From the NCBI GenBank assembly GCA_040437565.1, contig JBDOQK010000017.1:62001-126000 (forward strand): DNA of 64,000 nucleotides. Direction: 5' to 3'. Made by a program: the position numbers and the translations under genes. Below, piece by piece: positions 25,841 to 38,300 of this stretch (its first letter is position 1; every line of letters starts with the position of its first letter). The DNA is from Albugo candida (Eukaryota; Oomycota; Peronosporomycetes; Albuginales). The notes beneath the pieces were generated by a model that saw only the letters and a program-made list of their open reading frames with translations, did not search any database and had not been told where the DNA came from.

Positions 25841-26343
25841 GTGTTAAAGTTTTCAAAAATAGACTGATACTTCACTTTTGTTAGAGCACTTCGCGCAAGG
25901 AATATTAGCCGCATTATGCATATTAGCTTCCGCTAATTCCTTGGAAAAAAGCCTTGATGATGATTCTCGGTTGTTCCTCAGGCTGATGAATCGGAAGCTG
26001 AGAATTCACAGGCAAACAAAATCACTCATATGTTGATAGGCTGAAGATATTTCCAAGGGCATCTTGCCTAACTTCAACAATGATTATATGAATAATACTA
26101 ATAGCGGATATAGATATGATCAGATCTCTGGGCCGAAATCCTCAACTTTGAATTGGCTGATTAAATCTATAAAAGACATATTTACAGTTATATAATAAGC
26201 TCATCGAAATGTTCTCGAAATGACACCTATCGGAACGTTGCAAGTAGCGGAGCATAACGAAGAGAAGGACTCAGTTGAAAAATTTCAAGCCTAAATGGCA
26301 TCGTCAGACCTAGAATTAGTACTTTGTGAGAAAGTGCTTTTTC

Positions 26344-26652
26344 TCAACATGAAAAGGATGTAACACAAATATAAGCTGCAACGTGCCAAAAGTTTTTCTG
26401 CTTTTGTCCTCGAAAATTAGTCGTCAATGTACAATTCATTGTCCTCATAGCGCGTACTGCGTGCAACAATCTTGTAACCGCAGCAGAAGTGTAGAGCAGA
26501 AAATGCGCCACGATATCTGTTGTTTGGATGTGTAAGGCTCCATGCTCGAATAATATATAGTCGAACGAAACGTACAATAAAAGCAGTAAGAGCGTTCGCA
26601 ATACACAACTAACGGTAATAGTGATATGATAACAGTGACGCTTGTGGTTCAT
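26344..26652 (-). CDS. Possible small protein with an N-terminal hydrophobic segment
   Basis: A true ATG at 26652 opens a 102-codon frame ending TGA at 26344. The start is basic (MNHKRHCYH) and is followed by a hydrophobic stretch of about 25 residues (TITVSCVLRTLLLLLLYVSF), which fits either a signal peptide or a membrane anchor. The remainder is Cys-poor and ends FSC. No family is recognised and no neighbour supports it. Short secreted proteins are common in oomycete pathogens, but a chance frame is just as possible. Confidence 0.25.
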   Translation of the reverse strand: MNHKRHCYHITITVSCVLRTLLLLLLYVSFDYILFEHGALHIQTTDIVAHFLLYTSAAVTRLLHAVRAMRTMNCTLTTNFRGQKQKNFWHVAAYICVTSFSC

Positions 26653-28464
26653 TTATGTGACATAAGAGCTGCTAAGTACAGATATAGTATGTTTTCAAAG
26701 TAGTAGAATTACAAAGGATAAGGTTTACAACTCTCATTGCAAAGACAGTAGAAGACCCTCATTGGACCTGTTTGACGATCAGAAACGATAGCTGTATTGC
26801 CCTACTTGTGTGTTCCGGTACCACTCTGTTATTTAAGATAAGTCACTAGGTCAGTCAAACTTTTTCTATCTTGCAGAAAATTCAAGAGACATCTTATACA
26901 AAGGAAAGAATAGATATTTGGAACGACGTGCCTTTTCAACTTGCTTTAGCGCATTCAGTAAAGTATACAAAGCGCCAGGGGGCTAGATACGACCACAGCG
27001 ACTTTGATAAGTGTTTAACGCTGCTTTTTGTGTGACAGAACGCAGCTCATCCACCCTTACAACTTCAAATCAGCATTGATTTTTGTATTTGACGTCGAAA
27101 AATCATGTCGTCCTATTTGCAAAAACCTATAACCAAACCTAGCAAATGAAAAGCGACAAGCCGTTGCTTCTTTGTAATTCGAGCCAACACTCAAATACAT
27201 ATATTTACACCGTTAGACCGCTAGGAAATGGAAAGGGATGCAAGAAAAGATAAAAAATAATTATCATTCCATTCAGAGCATCGTTTATAGCACTAGGAGC
27301 AGTAGGCACAACTATGAATACGGAAATACCAACATTTACTCCCTCTCTAACTCTTTGTTCTAGTTTTTTGCGCTTCGAAATCCTCACTGAGGGTCATTCT
27401 CTCTGAGTGAAACTTTTTTATCGATACTACTTCTTTTAACTTCGTGGATAGAGATCGTCATAGCATCGCAGACGAAAGTATTGATCTGACCCGATCAAGC
27501 CGATCCATTCTTTGAATGGACTTCTTATACTACGGCAACACGAAGTCACTGAAGTTTGTGGTCGCCTGGTGGTGACTGGAAGTGTTGAACTTACGTAACG
27601 TGCTCGATGCCACTTTGAAGGACCACAATTCGGAGATGATTCTGAAGGATGACTAATTCTGATACTTGAAACATGCCTGATCCATGTAATATAGATTGAT
27701 GATGCTTTTCTTTGACTCGCGAAGTGAAAATATGTCGGGTGGAAGTATCAGTAAAGGCTGAATTTTCATACAGATTATGGACAAGCGTGACTTTTGCGCC
27801 TTGAGAGGGTGCAAAGCCATAGCCGGTCTCTAAATACTATTGGTATCGGCGTACGTTTGCCTTGCTGTTTGGTCCTGTACGAGATTATCTCGAATTCTCA
27901 AAAAAACTTCATCGCTTATCTGTGATCAAAGCAGATTACATGCCTAAGGAAAAGGGCAAGATTGGGCTCCATCACGTTCTATCATTCATTTCGTTTTAAA
28001 CCAGAATCAAATGCTAGCGGCCATATAGCGGAGGATTGTATGGGCCATACGACAATGATTCCTCAGGAAGTTTGTCTTCTATTCATCAATTCCTTGCATT
28101 ATTCTTCTTCAATGAATTTTACTGAACGATTAAAAAATATTTGGGTGCAGGAAAAGTATGCACGAGTATTCGGTAAAGCAAGTTGTAAACTTGACCTGGG
28201 AAATAACGAAGTCGGCCTTACGTCCATTTTTTTCAGCGCGAGCAAAATTCTAGTTTGGTGATTCAATGCCTCGAAGAAAACGTTTTATAAGGAGGCAAGA
28301 CAAAAATAGATATGGTAGAATGTGGCTTCATCAGCATTTCAATTAAACGGTGTCGTTAATCGATCTCTCGTCTATAACTATTCTTGCAGTGACAAGTCTG
28401 TGTATCTGACGAACGTCCAAACTTCAAATCTTATATACTGCCATTTTTTTAGATCTTTCCTTGT

Positions 28465-28731
28465 TCAATGAATGGATGATGAATCGTGCTGTTTGGTAAT
28501 GAACCTACTTAAAAATTGATAACCATGGATGCGTGAACGTTTTATTTGAAAAGCTCGCAGGAATGGTTGGAAGGTTTTTGTCTCACTGAGTTTCTCAACA
28601 ATCTGCTTTGTTTTTAATAGGTTTTGAAATACAGTCATTAAATCTAGTAACATCGGGCTGCATTCGAGCTTTTTCGAGCAGATCTCTGGGCGAAATAAGA
28701 TCAGAAACAAGTAAATGTTCGGTAGCTCCAA
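28465..28731 (-). CDS. Uncharacterised coding-like fragment
   Basis: An 88-codon frame without an early ATG, rich in helix-forming residues (for example MLLDLMTVFQNLLKTKQIVE). It might be an exon or a relic of a helical domain. I could not place it in a family. The word RPEICSKKLE only weakly recalls the LPEMICSEHE word of the CHXC/CCG-like family, which I do not consider enough. Confidence 0.2.
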   Translation of the reverse strand: MELPNIYLFLILFRPEICSKKLECSPMLLDLMTVFQNLLKTKQIVEKLSETKTFQPFLRAFQIKRSRIHGYQFLSRFITKQHDSSSIH

Positions 28732-29366
28732 ATAGGTGATTGATCTAGGCCTATCAAGTGTGCTTAGATTTAAGTCTCAAATAGGAAATCCAGGGATTGA
28801 ATATAATCCTGTAACCGTTCAGTGGATATAAAACAAGCCGAGGCCAAAGGAAGGTTTTTCTTGGAAGTTTGCATTTCTCGGTTCAAAAAGAGGCACTTAA
28901 CCAAGACTTGATTTTTCTAAAACGTCTATCAAAGAGCAATATAATTAATAGTCGTGTCAATTTTTTATTAGACGTGCAGCAACTGGGCAAATCACGAGCA
29001 GAGAAGAAGCAAGAACCATCCTACGTTGATACGTTAGACAAGAAAAGACCGAAAAAAATCTCCTACTAGTTAATGCAGAAGAAAGGGAGTTCACCTCTTA
29101 CGTACGTAACCTCCAGGATTAGGATCAACTTAAGAGCTGGTACAATCTTCCCGAGTATGTAAGAAACACTCAAGAGTTAATTGCGATTCAATTCTAGTGC
29201 TAATCAATCAATATTTGTGCGCTGACAATATTTTGTAAAAAAATCATAAGTGAACTGGGAGCGATTTCAATACATATTTTTCTCCTGCTGAATTCTTGTC
29301 GCCTGAAATAAAATATCTCTTATGTGTTTTTCAATGTTTTATATGGTGTTTTAAATCGGCCAGTCT

Positions 29367-32300
29367 TTGACCGAGTGTTACAATGTGGCTGTTGATCTGG
29401 ATCCCGCGCCATCATTGCCGATTATTGGCAACAAATGTGCTACTATTACTGTCACGCTCAGAGGTAGGCATCGGGTGTCAGTCGCATTGGATAGGCGGCA
29501 GGAGGATCTCTGCGGTAATATCGACGAGCTCTACGTCAAATCCTACTTTTTCCCGGAAGGTGTACAGACTCTACACCTCTCTATTCAAAATGGTGAAACG
29601 AGGTTAACCGCTGGCTCGCTTCAGATCGAATATTAAGAGATCCTCGGCTATTTCAGCGTGGACAAATATCTGCGCACTCACGGTGAAGATCAATGGAATT
29701 TTCAAATATGGCCATTTTTCTATCTACCACGTCCCATCACAACACTCTATCTGTTGTGTTCAGGAAACCAAGTTTCACGATCACAATCACCTGGAATCAT
29801 TCCAGTTTTTACTACGTTTGAAATTTCAGCACAAATGTATGTCAATAACCACAACAGTGCTTTTCGTCATCCGACTTAAAACCGCAGTGGCGGCGTCATG
29901 ACAAACTTTTTTTCGGAGCTTCCTGATTATTCGACAGCTGAAGAAATGGTCGAATGACGTATTCAAAAACACCATTTGGCTCTACTCTTCTCATTCACGA
30001 TGCACCGATGTATATTCACAATGTACATGCACCGGTTTCAGGCAGAGGAAAGAGTGACTTTTAAGGGTTATTTCTTTTGAACACTTTCGAATCGACCGCA
30101 ACAAATCTAGTTAGTACTCGATGATTTCGATACACAACGCAAACCGGCTATCGATTCCTCGACTGGAAAAATTCGACACGAACCAAGTCGATTAGCGTTT
30201 TTGGAATGGCTTTCACAGTTAGGTGTGGCATATGGTTGGCGAATTCAAGTTCTGACTGAAAAAGTATTTGCAGGACCATTCCCGCTCAAGAATCGACAAA
30301 TTTACATCTGAATGTTAGAATAGCTATTCAATATGATATACAAAACTTCCGAGTACTGTCCACGACATGCGGTGATCATCTGGCACATCATTCTTCGCAG
30401 CGAGGATATTGGAACTTTTCATTTCGACTTTTTAAATATCCTTGAGTTGTCGAAGCAATCAAATTGGAAGCGAATTTGGAGCTCGAACAGTTGCAGACAA
30501 CTTCGAATCCCGGAAAAATGTGGGAAAGTTGAAAGACAAAAATCAAGAAAGAGCTCCAAGGAATTAATAAAAAAAACTGCACAAGATAGCCAGCGTGATA
30601 TTGAGTCTAGCCAGCGTCTTTTGGAAGTCGCAGCAGCTCGGTATCGCACTCAAGGCACCAATGAGACACGGTATTTTTACGAATAGAGTCTCGAACAATT
30701 CAAAATTTGGTCGAAAAAAATGACAAAAACGACCAAGATGAAAGCTTCGACCATCAAGTGAAGCATATAGTGAACTCTTCCAAGCATTTTTTTCGCCCTC
30801 CGGATAGTTCTTGTCGTCCCGTGTCCACTACAAATGTCACCAAAAGATGTGGCATCGTGACATCAAACCCGCGGTAGATTATTGACGAATTTCGAGATCA
30901 TTGGGGTGGTGTCATGGGATCTTCAATGTTCCGAGACCGGCTCAGTTGATCCATATGATAGAATTCAAAAAGCCTACTCGATTCGATTTAAGTATCCCTT
31001 GCGCCCGAAGAGAAAGACCGTCTCTCAACTCGCTTAAGTACGAACGAGATGGCGGAAGTGATCAAGAACATGCGGAGTAGTTCTTCTTTAGGTATGGATG
31101 GACTACCAGCTGCATTTGATTAGCTTGATCCGGATACGATTAGCGAGTGTCTGAAGATCGTGTTCGAATATCAGCTGGAAACAGGTATCTTATTTTGATC
31201 ACAACGATACTCAGCAATCACATTATTTTACAAAAAAGGATCACGCCGTGAACCTGGCAACCATCGACCGATCGGATTGCTTTGCGGCGATGTGAAGATA
31301 CTTTCAAGAGTATTGGCGTATCGATTGCAACGGTTTTTGTCAAGATTAATCCATCAAGATCAAAAAACATTTGTGTGAGGGCAGTCGATGCATCACCGTA
31401 TTTAACATCTCACAGACATCCAAGACTTGGTTACTCATGGTGGAGAATAAGCGTTTGCAACTTTTCTCGACTTTTGCATTGCTTATGATCGAGTCAATTG
31501 GACGTACATCTTTGGCGCTTTGAAAAATATGGGCGTTGAAAAAGTTTCATCGACTGGGTTCGTCTTTTGTACAACAACACGAAGGCATACTTGATGATCA
31601 ATGGAAATATAACATCGTCCATTTTACCACAAGTTGGATTAAAACAATGCGATCCTCTTTCAGCATTGGTTTTTCGTATGACGATCGAACCTTTGAGAAA
31701 GTTACTTCGACAACATGAAGAACATGGAATTTAGATCAGTGACACGACTGTCGCAACTGGATTATGCTTCGGCAGACGATTAGACATTGCTTTCAGATAC
31801 CAAATGGTGTTTTGATGTAATTTGAACTCGTTCAAGTCTATTGCGATGCATCTGGTGTGAAACGAAACTTGAGCAAATCATCCGTGCCCCCGTTGAATCG
31901 AGCCATGCCGTGTCAACGTATTCTCAATTTGACCCAACTGGGTCCGAAGGAATCGTGCAATAATTTGGGCTTTTCGTTCGGCCAGCTTTCGACTCATTCG
32001 ATGTTTATTTCAACTCTCGACAAGCGCTTTCACGATGGGTGTGGTGTATGGTTTCGACGTGCACGAACTGTCCGTGGTCGATTACTGGTTATGGAGAAGA
32101 TGGTTTTATCATGTCTGAGACATTACACTATGTATGTGGACATACCAGTGGAGACTATGCGACAGTGGTAGTCGATGTTGAATCGATTTGAGATTGGGCG
32201 AAAACACAAAAAAGGTACAAAACATGTTCACCTATATAGCAAAGCTTTTTTCTATCTCTTTATCGACAAGATTGTGGACTAAAATTTCCTTTTTTTTGGT

Positions 32301-33700
32301 GGGACGACGGACGCTACAACGCATTCAGTTCCTTCAGAAGTTCGTGTCCGATGCATCGACAATTCCTCCTGCAAAGTGGAATAATGCTTCAACGAAGTTA
32401 TTACAGCTGATCAAACCTTCTTTACAAACCACACGAGTCGATGGAAATCTTCACTATCGCACTACATCGACATGAGAAAATGGTTAAATGGGAGAGAACA
32501 TCTACATGGTGGAAACACACACTTACAATGTGACATCAGATGGATTGGAGCATTACAATTAGAGATTTGAGTGTTCTCCAACGCCATCGTACTACAAGGC
32601 ACAACCAATTTGGATTCACTGCTACCAAAAATTACATTACGAAGCTGCTACTCGTAATCCCAGTACGAAAAAAGTTTGATATAATCTTGACATGGTGGAC
32701 GAACCACATCGGACGTTTCGAAAATTGTTTGCTACGCTTCCGAGATTCGCATTCGTTAAGACTTTTTTGAAGAAAGTGACCCATGGCCAACTGAGGAAGA
32801 TTTTCTCGCAAACTCTTATAACGACGAAGAGCTGAACATATCGGATATGGCTGAAGAGAAGTTGCTGGTTCAACTTTACAATATAGTTACTTAGATACTC
32901 CATCGTATTCACTCGACGATTGGTCTTACCACTTGGATCCAACCAAACACAAGTGGCGATCGTTTTATGTGGTAGTACAAAGCAAGGAGAGGAACGTTAT
33001 TTTCCATCTTTCCCACGTTCTCAACTCTCACGAACCAACAAGAAGTGGTCCGATGTTGACACCTTGGCTATCAAAAGAGAGATCGGACGCACTGGATTCA
33101 GAACGAGTTGGACTTTTTATGGTTACATCACGGCATCTTTGAAAACGCGTATCACTCATTTTCAAAGATTTACAGTTTCGTCTAGCCTTTCGGATACTAC
33201 CAGCTCGATCTCGTTTATGATTTTTGAAGGATATTCACCCCGACAACATGTTTTGAACGCAGCCTTCGTGTAGGCCAGTGGAATCCTATCAAAATCTATT
33301 TCTGGAGTGCGATCACACAACACAATTATGGAGGGAGTTACTCCCTTGTTGAGATCCGTTTTTCTTCCCCGACCACGTTATCCGCATATTGCATGTGCAC
33401 TCGTACCAGCACTACGGTCGGATTGGAAAGAATATCAGCAAATTATCTCGAATTTATGGCTTGCATTGCAAGGGGTGACCCTGCCATTCGTCTAGATATA
33501 TTGGAAGTGTCGTCTTTTCGATCAGCGATCAGTAACTCCGACAATTCCAGCACTTTCCGTGATCCGGCTTAGTGCGCACATTTGGTACTATTGAAGACAG
33601 TGTTACGAACAACATGACCGCATTCGGCTCACCAAGGTGTTGGATCAATTCGCAACGTAAGTATCATTTGGTGGATTTTTCAGAAGCAGAAGATCATTGC
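29367..33700 (+). mobile_element. Decayed LINE of the L1/Tx1 type
   Basis: An upstream frame at 29367-29636 may be the remains of ORF1. An apurinic-type endonuclease follows: CVQETKF near 29757, then an active-site region around 30000-30300 with LAFLEWLSQLGVAYGWRI near 30195. Reverse transcriptase covers about 30880-32100: MAEVIKNMRSSSSLGMDGLP near 31050, KKGSRREPGNHRPIGLLCGD near 31230, and LDFCIAYDRVNW near 31468, where FEKAYDRVNW is usual. The long C-terminal region continues to about 33650. Many stop codons and frame changes (for example early stops within the endonuclease, and the reverse transcriptase switching frames near 31460-31560) show it cannot be translated. No poly-A tail or target duplication was found, so both ends are approximate. 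Confidence 0.85.
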
Positions 33701-33965
33701 TACGGGTACGGCACCGACAAGTACAAATGCAAGTGAAACTCGGATCCTAGTTCTAGTTACATGGCACTGTTCAGCCTAGTGTGGTGCAAGTACTTTTGAA
33801 CAATTTCCAACTTACATTTTTACAGCATTTACAAGCTGGACAAAGTATCGTATTAAGTTGGCTGAGGCTACTGCAGTACAAGAATATCAACGAGAAGACA
33901 TATAAGCATCCCTCACAGGTATTGTTACGGAACGTCTCCCATATGTATATATGCAATTTCAAAAA

Positions 33966-33980
33966 GCCTAGGCAACTAGA
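33966..33980. repeat. Target site duplication, left copy
   Basis: GCCTAGGCAACTAGA, identical to 34218-34232. The two flank the SINE exactly. Confidence 0.85.
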
Positions 33981-34217
33981 TTGTTATGGATTTCATTACA
34001 CTGTTTGTCTGGTTTTTTAACTACCTTCCTTTTCCTATCATGAGCTCCTGGCCGTGTGTATATCACGTAGGTCTGGATTCAAACCTAGAGAGGCAGATAT
34101 TTTCTATGCTTTTAGCTTGGGCGGGCTCAAACCGCTGCCCACACTGCCGGGGCTCAAACCGACGACCTCCAGCATGGTATCTGCTTGCTCAACCGACTGA
34201 GCTGGGACGGACCCCTT
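33981..34217 (-). mobile_element. tRNA-derived SINE, 237 bp, with target duplications
   Basis: Read on the minus strand it opens GGGGTCCGTCCCAGCTCAGT. This contains a good RNA polymerase III A box, AGCTCAGTCGGTTGAG (plus-strand 34188-34203). About 30 bases on is a B box, GGTTTGAGCCC (plus-strand 34150-34160), the spacing expected of a tRNA. Two further B-box-like words follow at 34123-34133 and 34074-34084. The element is bounded by identical 15-bp duplications, which proves a mobile insertion. It lies inside an older R1 repeat, since the duplicated target is R1's own CTAGTTGCCTAGG word. A functional tRNA is unlikely because the acceptor stem does not close. Confidence 0.8.
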
Positions 34218-34290
34218 GCCTAGGCAACTAGAGAAGTTAGTTTGTCCCATTCCAGCAATATAGACATCTTTGACTGAGATAAGATACAGT
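34218..34290 (-). repeat. Dispersed repeat R1 fragment (host of the SINE)
   Basis: On the minus strand it reads GTCTATATTGCTGGAATGGG then AACTTCTCTAGTTGCCTAGG, matching the start of R1 at 6145 and 43940. The first 15 bases double as the SINE target duplication. Confidence 0.65.
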
Positions 34291-35166
34291 GTGCTCAATC
34301 TTGGCGAAACAATTAGTAGATTGTACCAAAGCTAAGATTTCCTCGTATTTTATCGGGCTGTGAATGACGAAAAAGAAAATCAAACGACGATGTACTTATT
34401 CATAAACATCGTCATTGAAACGATATTAAAATCTTGACTATGTGGCACGTTTACAGCTTTTGTACTGATTCGAGGTCACTAGATTGTACCAGTCGTATTG
34501 ATGTAATTGTTCGACATCGAGAATCAGTGAGCAAGTGCAATGGTCATGAAGATTAGGTGGCTGTAGAAACGGTTTAGATCATGAGTGATGTGAAATATTT
34601 ATATACTACCCTCTTGTGAGACCGTTTCTCACTGCATCAAAGCATGCCCGGTCAGTCGAACATACTCACAGTCATTCGGCAAGTTGGTAACCACTCGTCA
34701 TGTACGATGATATTAATTATGATATGCTGTTTTTAGAGGACCGATAAGGCAGACAAAAACATCAAAGAATAAATCAACGTTCGGAGTTCGATCGAGGACT
34801 CACTGTATTCATGTTGCGATTTGAAGATTTTACGTGTTGGAAAGGTTTTGATGTCAAGTTGTCTAGCGTTAAATGCGATTACCTGTCCCAAGGCAGATTC
34901 CAAGTTTTAAATTCAGACCCATGACATAATTGGAATAAAGACGACACAGAATATGGGCAATCGGGAGCATGTAATTCACATTAATTAGAAGATGTTAGAT
35001 AACATTTCCTTATTCCACGATCTTGTTAATCTTCTGGCTTGAGTTTATTTTCTGACACATTAATTCTCTGCGTTCATCTTACGTAAACAGGTTCATTGAG
35101 TTTGGTATTATAGAGGAAAATGATCATATACAAGGTAATAAATAATGAGAAATTGCAAGCCGTTTC
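34291..35166. other. No supported feature
   Basis: No frame, repeat or RNA gene that I can support lies between the SINE and Copia-B. Confidence 0.5.
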
Positions 35167-35373
35167 TGTTGGAAATTGGGGCCTGATCGAGTGAGATCTT
35201 TACAGGCCTTCGGCCGTCCCGGGCACACTGTCTATCAGCATTATCTGTTTTAAGTATAGAAGACGACAGGCGAGAGTGATTAGGATGTGATAAGACGTAG
35301 GTACGGCTAAAACTTGGTAAATAAAGCACTCTGCTATAAATACTTCTTTGGACTACGCGGTCTCGATTCACTA
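35167..35373 (+). repeat. Copia-B 5' LTR
   Basis: 207 bp, from TGTTGG to ATTCACTA. The 3' end is set by the matching target duplication on the far side of the element. Shared words with the 3' LTR include CCTGATCGAGTGAGATCTT and GGTAAATAAAGCA. Confidence 0.85.
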
Positions 35374-38300
35374 GATATGAGCCCAATCGACGGTCAAGAA
35401 GAATTCAGAGGCTCCACTCCAGATTGTGCAGAGTATGCTAGCAGGGAAGAGGTGCAGGTGGCCGATCGAGAAAGGGGCACCGCCGAGGAATGTTTGGACA
35501 ATCGCGAAAGGAATGACCCAAGTCTGGTGGAATCGTTGCCAGGAAGCGACATTGCGGTGGACCTCTCGAAGATCTTTTCACGAATAGAGTCGATGGAACC
35601 CGATCACCAAATCTCTGTTCAGTGGCAAATTTTCGGCCAAGTAGGGGCGCCTAGAGACTAGTTTACAGGCGGAGGATTGGGTCTGATGGGGCATGTCTCA
35701 AGACCAGATGCAAGAGCGGAACTTGGAATTGGAGGACAGACTTCAAGTTTCTTCGCCAAGCACAGCGGAGTACATAGACCAACTGCGCGCGTGTGAAAAA
35801 AGCAGGAACAGGAAAATTACCAGCATCAACTCGAAAGTGAGCTCCAACACATGAAGAATCAGTACAGGCATGAGTTGCAGCAAGGGTCCGCAATGTTCAA
35901 CCAAGGGGCAGCAGAGCTTGGATATGAGCTCCAACGCCAAACAGACATAAACTTGAGACTTCAAGAGCAGCTGAACTTCCTTGTTAACGATGGATCAATG
36001 TACTGCATGAAGTGGACGAACTAAACCCGCACTTTGCCAAGGTCCCAACTTTCGCTGAAGGGAAGATCAATATAGAGCCTTTTGATAGATATGAAATCTA
36101 CAAAAGACTTGATGAAGGACTTGTTCAATGGGTACAACCGTTTCTGGTAAATATTGATTTCGCTGAACGGGCATGTGGTTTCGCTGGCCGGGAGAATACA
36201 AAGTGTAGCGATTTGGAGAATTTTTGCGTGGAAAGGCTACAAGATACTTCAATCAGTGCGTTCACAGTTGCTGGAGGATGACTCCTACTGAAAGATTTGT
36301 TATGGATAAGATGGTGAACTTGTACAGAATTGTTTTTTTCAAGCAACAGACTATCAAGCTGTTTGCTGAACGAAAGACAAGGGACGGTCGTGCAACGACC
36401 ATTTGCTGTACCTGGTTGCCCTTCAGGAGGCAACAAACTCCGGGAGGATTTAATTCTCGAAAACAATGTGAAGTATGCCCAGCTCGATCCTCAAGACTTG
36501 TTAATCAGTCAGTACTACAAGTTTCGCAAGGATTATTTGGCCAATGCGGAGGAGATTGTTTCATATATCCAAGGACTGGAAGATGAAAGAGTTGGTAAAA
36601 CAAGGACTGGTTGTGGATACGTGAAATCGGTAACTGATACGAAACAATGCCACAAGTGCGGTCAAGTTAGTCATACCGCGCGTTATTGCCGCAAGACAGC
36701 CGCCGCGCAAAATTCCGAAAGAAACAAAAGGGCTTTAAGGAAGGGGGCAAAACTGAATCGGCATTTGTTGCTAATGCAAGCGACGATTTGGATAATGACG
36801 ATTGGATTCTTGACACTGGTGCAAGTTGTCATTTGGTCTGTGATGTGTCGATGCCATTCAAGGCTGAAGATTGGGAAAAGTGAAGAAACGTGGAAATGTG
36901 TGCTTGAACATCTGTGTTGATGGTGTAGACGCTGAAGTTGAGCTATCGAGTGCTTACTACTCGCCATAATTGACAAGGAATTTGGATTCGTATGGTCGCC
37001 TGGCCGACCATGGGGTTTTCTGGGGTGGTTTCAAGGACGTCATGCTGTGTTAGATAACGGGAACGTTGTATTTTACGTAAAAATCAAGAACCACGTGATG
37101 GTTGTAGACCGTGCTGCTGTGGAAAATGACAATTCCGCGATTGATGAGATTGTAATGAGCGCTTTGGATACTACTCGCTCTGGTGAGCCTGTGCAGATGG
37201 GTACGCTGATGCAGTTTCACGAGAGTTTCGGGCAATTCAGCTACAACACAATTGAGCGTCTTGCGCGTATGCCGGAATCAGGGATTCAGTTAACCAATCA
37301 TATCCAACAACGTTGCTTAACGTGTGCAGAGGAGCATCAAACACGTGCTACCCAGCCCAAACAAGACACTGGTTAGAGTGCACACATGGATCGCGTCGGG
37401 CGGGGGATTGATATGTAGTGACCTCAAGAGTCCTATTCCTCCATGAGATCGTAGGGACAAGAGATATCCAGTGAACTTTGTCGAATCACACGACCAATTA
37501 TTGCCGTGTCTTCCTTGCCAAATCAAAGGATCAAGCAGCGAAGAAATCTGAGCATTTCTCGGTTTAATTTGAGAAAAGATACAATTTACGCGTGCATGTG
37601 CTTCGCAGTGACGCCGGTGGCGAATACAAAAAAGTTGAGTTGTTTTGTCATGATGCTGAGTTACTCGCCAAATCACGGAGCGTATGCACCGCACGGCGAT
37701 GAATATAGCTCGCTGCATGATTTTTTCGTGCGATTTGCCTCTTTCGTTTTGGGGTGATGCAGCGGAATATTGTGCTTACGTTCTAAATCGCATGCCGCCA
37801 CGTTCCAATCCCAATAGGGTTTCTCCGATAACAATTCTGAGCGGACGTCAACCAAGTCTCGTGGATATTGTTGTTCTTGGATCTCCATGTCAAACACACA
37901 GTGATTCGCAGAAGAACTCGTTAAAGCAACGCTACTCGCAAGAAAGTATTGTCGGGAAGAGCGATGAGACTAAAGGATTTCGCGTTTGGCTTCCGATCGT
38001 ATTGTAATTGCAACACGGCATGTTCGTCGAGTTGCAACGCTTAATGACGAGGTAAATGCGCAACTGAGGGACGTACTGCATAATGGAACAGAAAATGAAT
38101 TGGCAGAATTTGAGCACACGCGTCAAGCTGGACATTTTTCAACGGACCAGTCAGAGGAAAATCGTTAAGTGCAAGTTGAGAAGTCAAATAGGAGGTTAAT
38201 CTCTGGGAATCCCGAAATTTTACGGAGCGGCACTATTCGTACACCTGCGCGAATTTTCCAGAGAATCAAGAAAAGGTCGATTTCGGAAAGCGGATATGGG

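Larger units (their letters stand above)
25841..29366. other. Gene-poor stretch
   Basis: Nothing firmly supported apart from two weak candidates listed separately (26344-26652 and 28465-28731). A plus-strand frame at 27962-28261 (99 codons) matches nothing I know. No repeats or RNA genes were recognised. Confidence 0.4.

Noticed and set aside
28465-28731. A further CHXC/CCG-like copy or a RhoGEF-like domain
   Set aside because: Only one short, weak word resembles either family; the remaining ordered words are absent.
34123-34217. A functional tRNA gene
   Set aside because: The A and B boxes are good, but the arms do not close and the segment lies inside a mobile unit with target duplications, so it is a SINE head.
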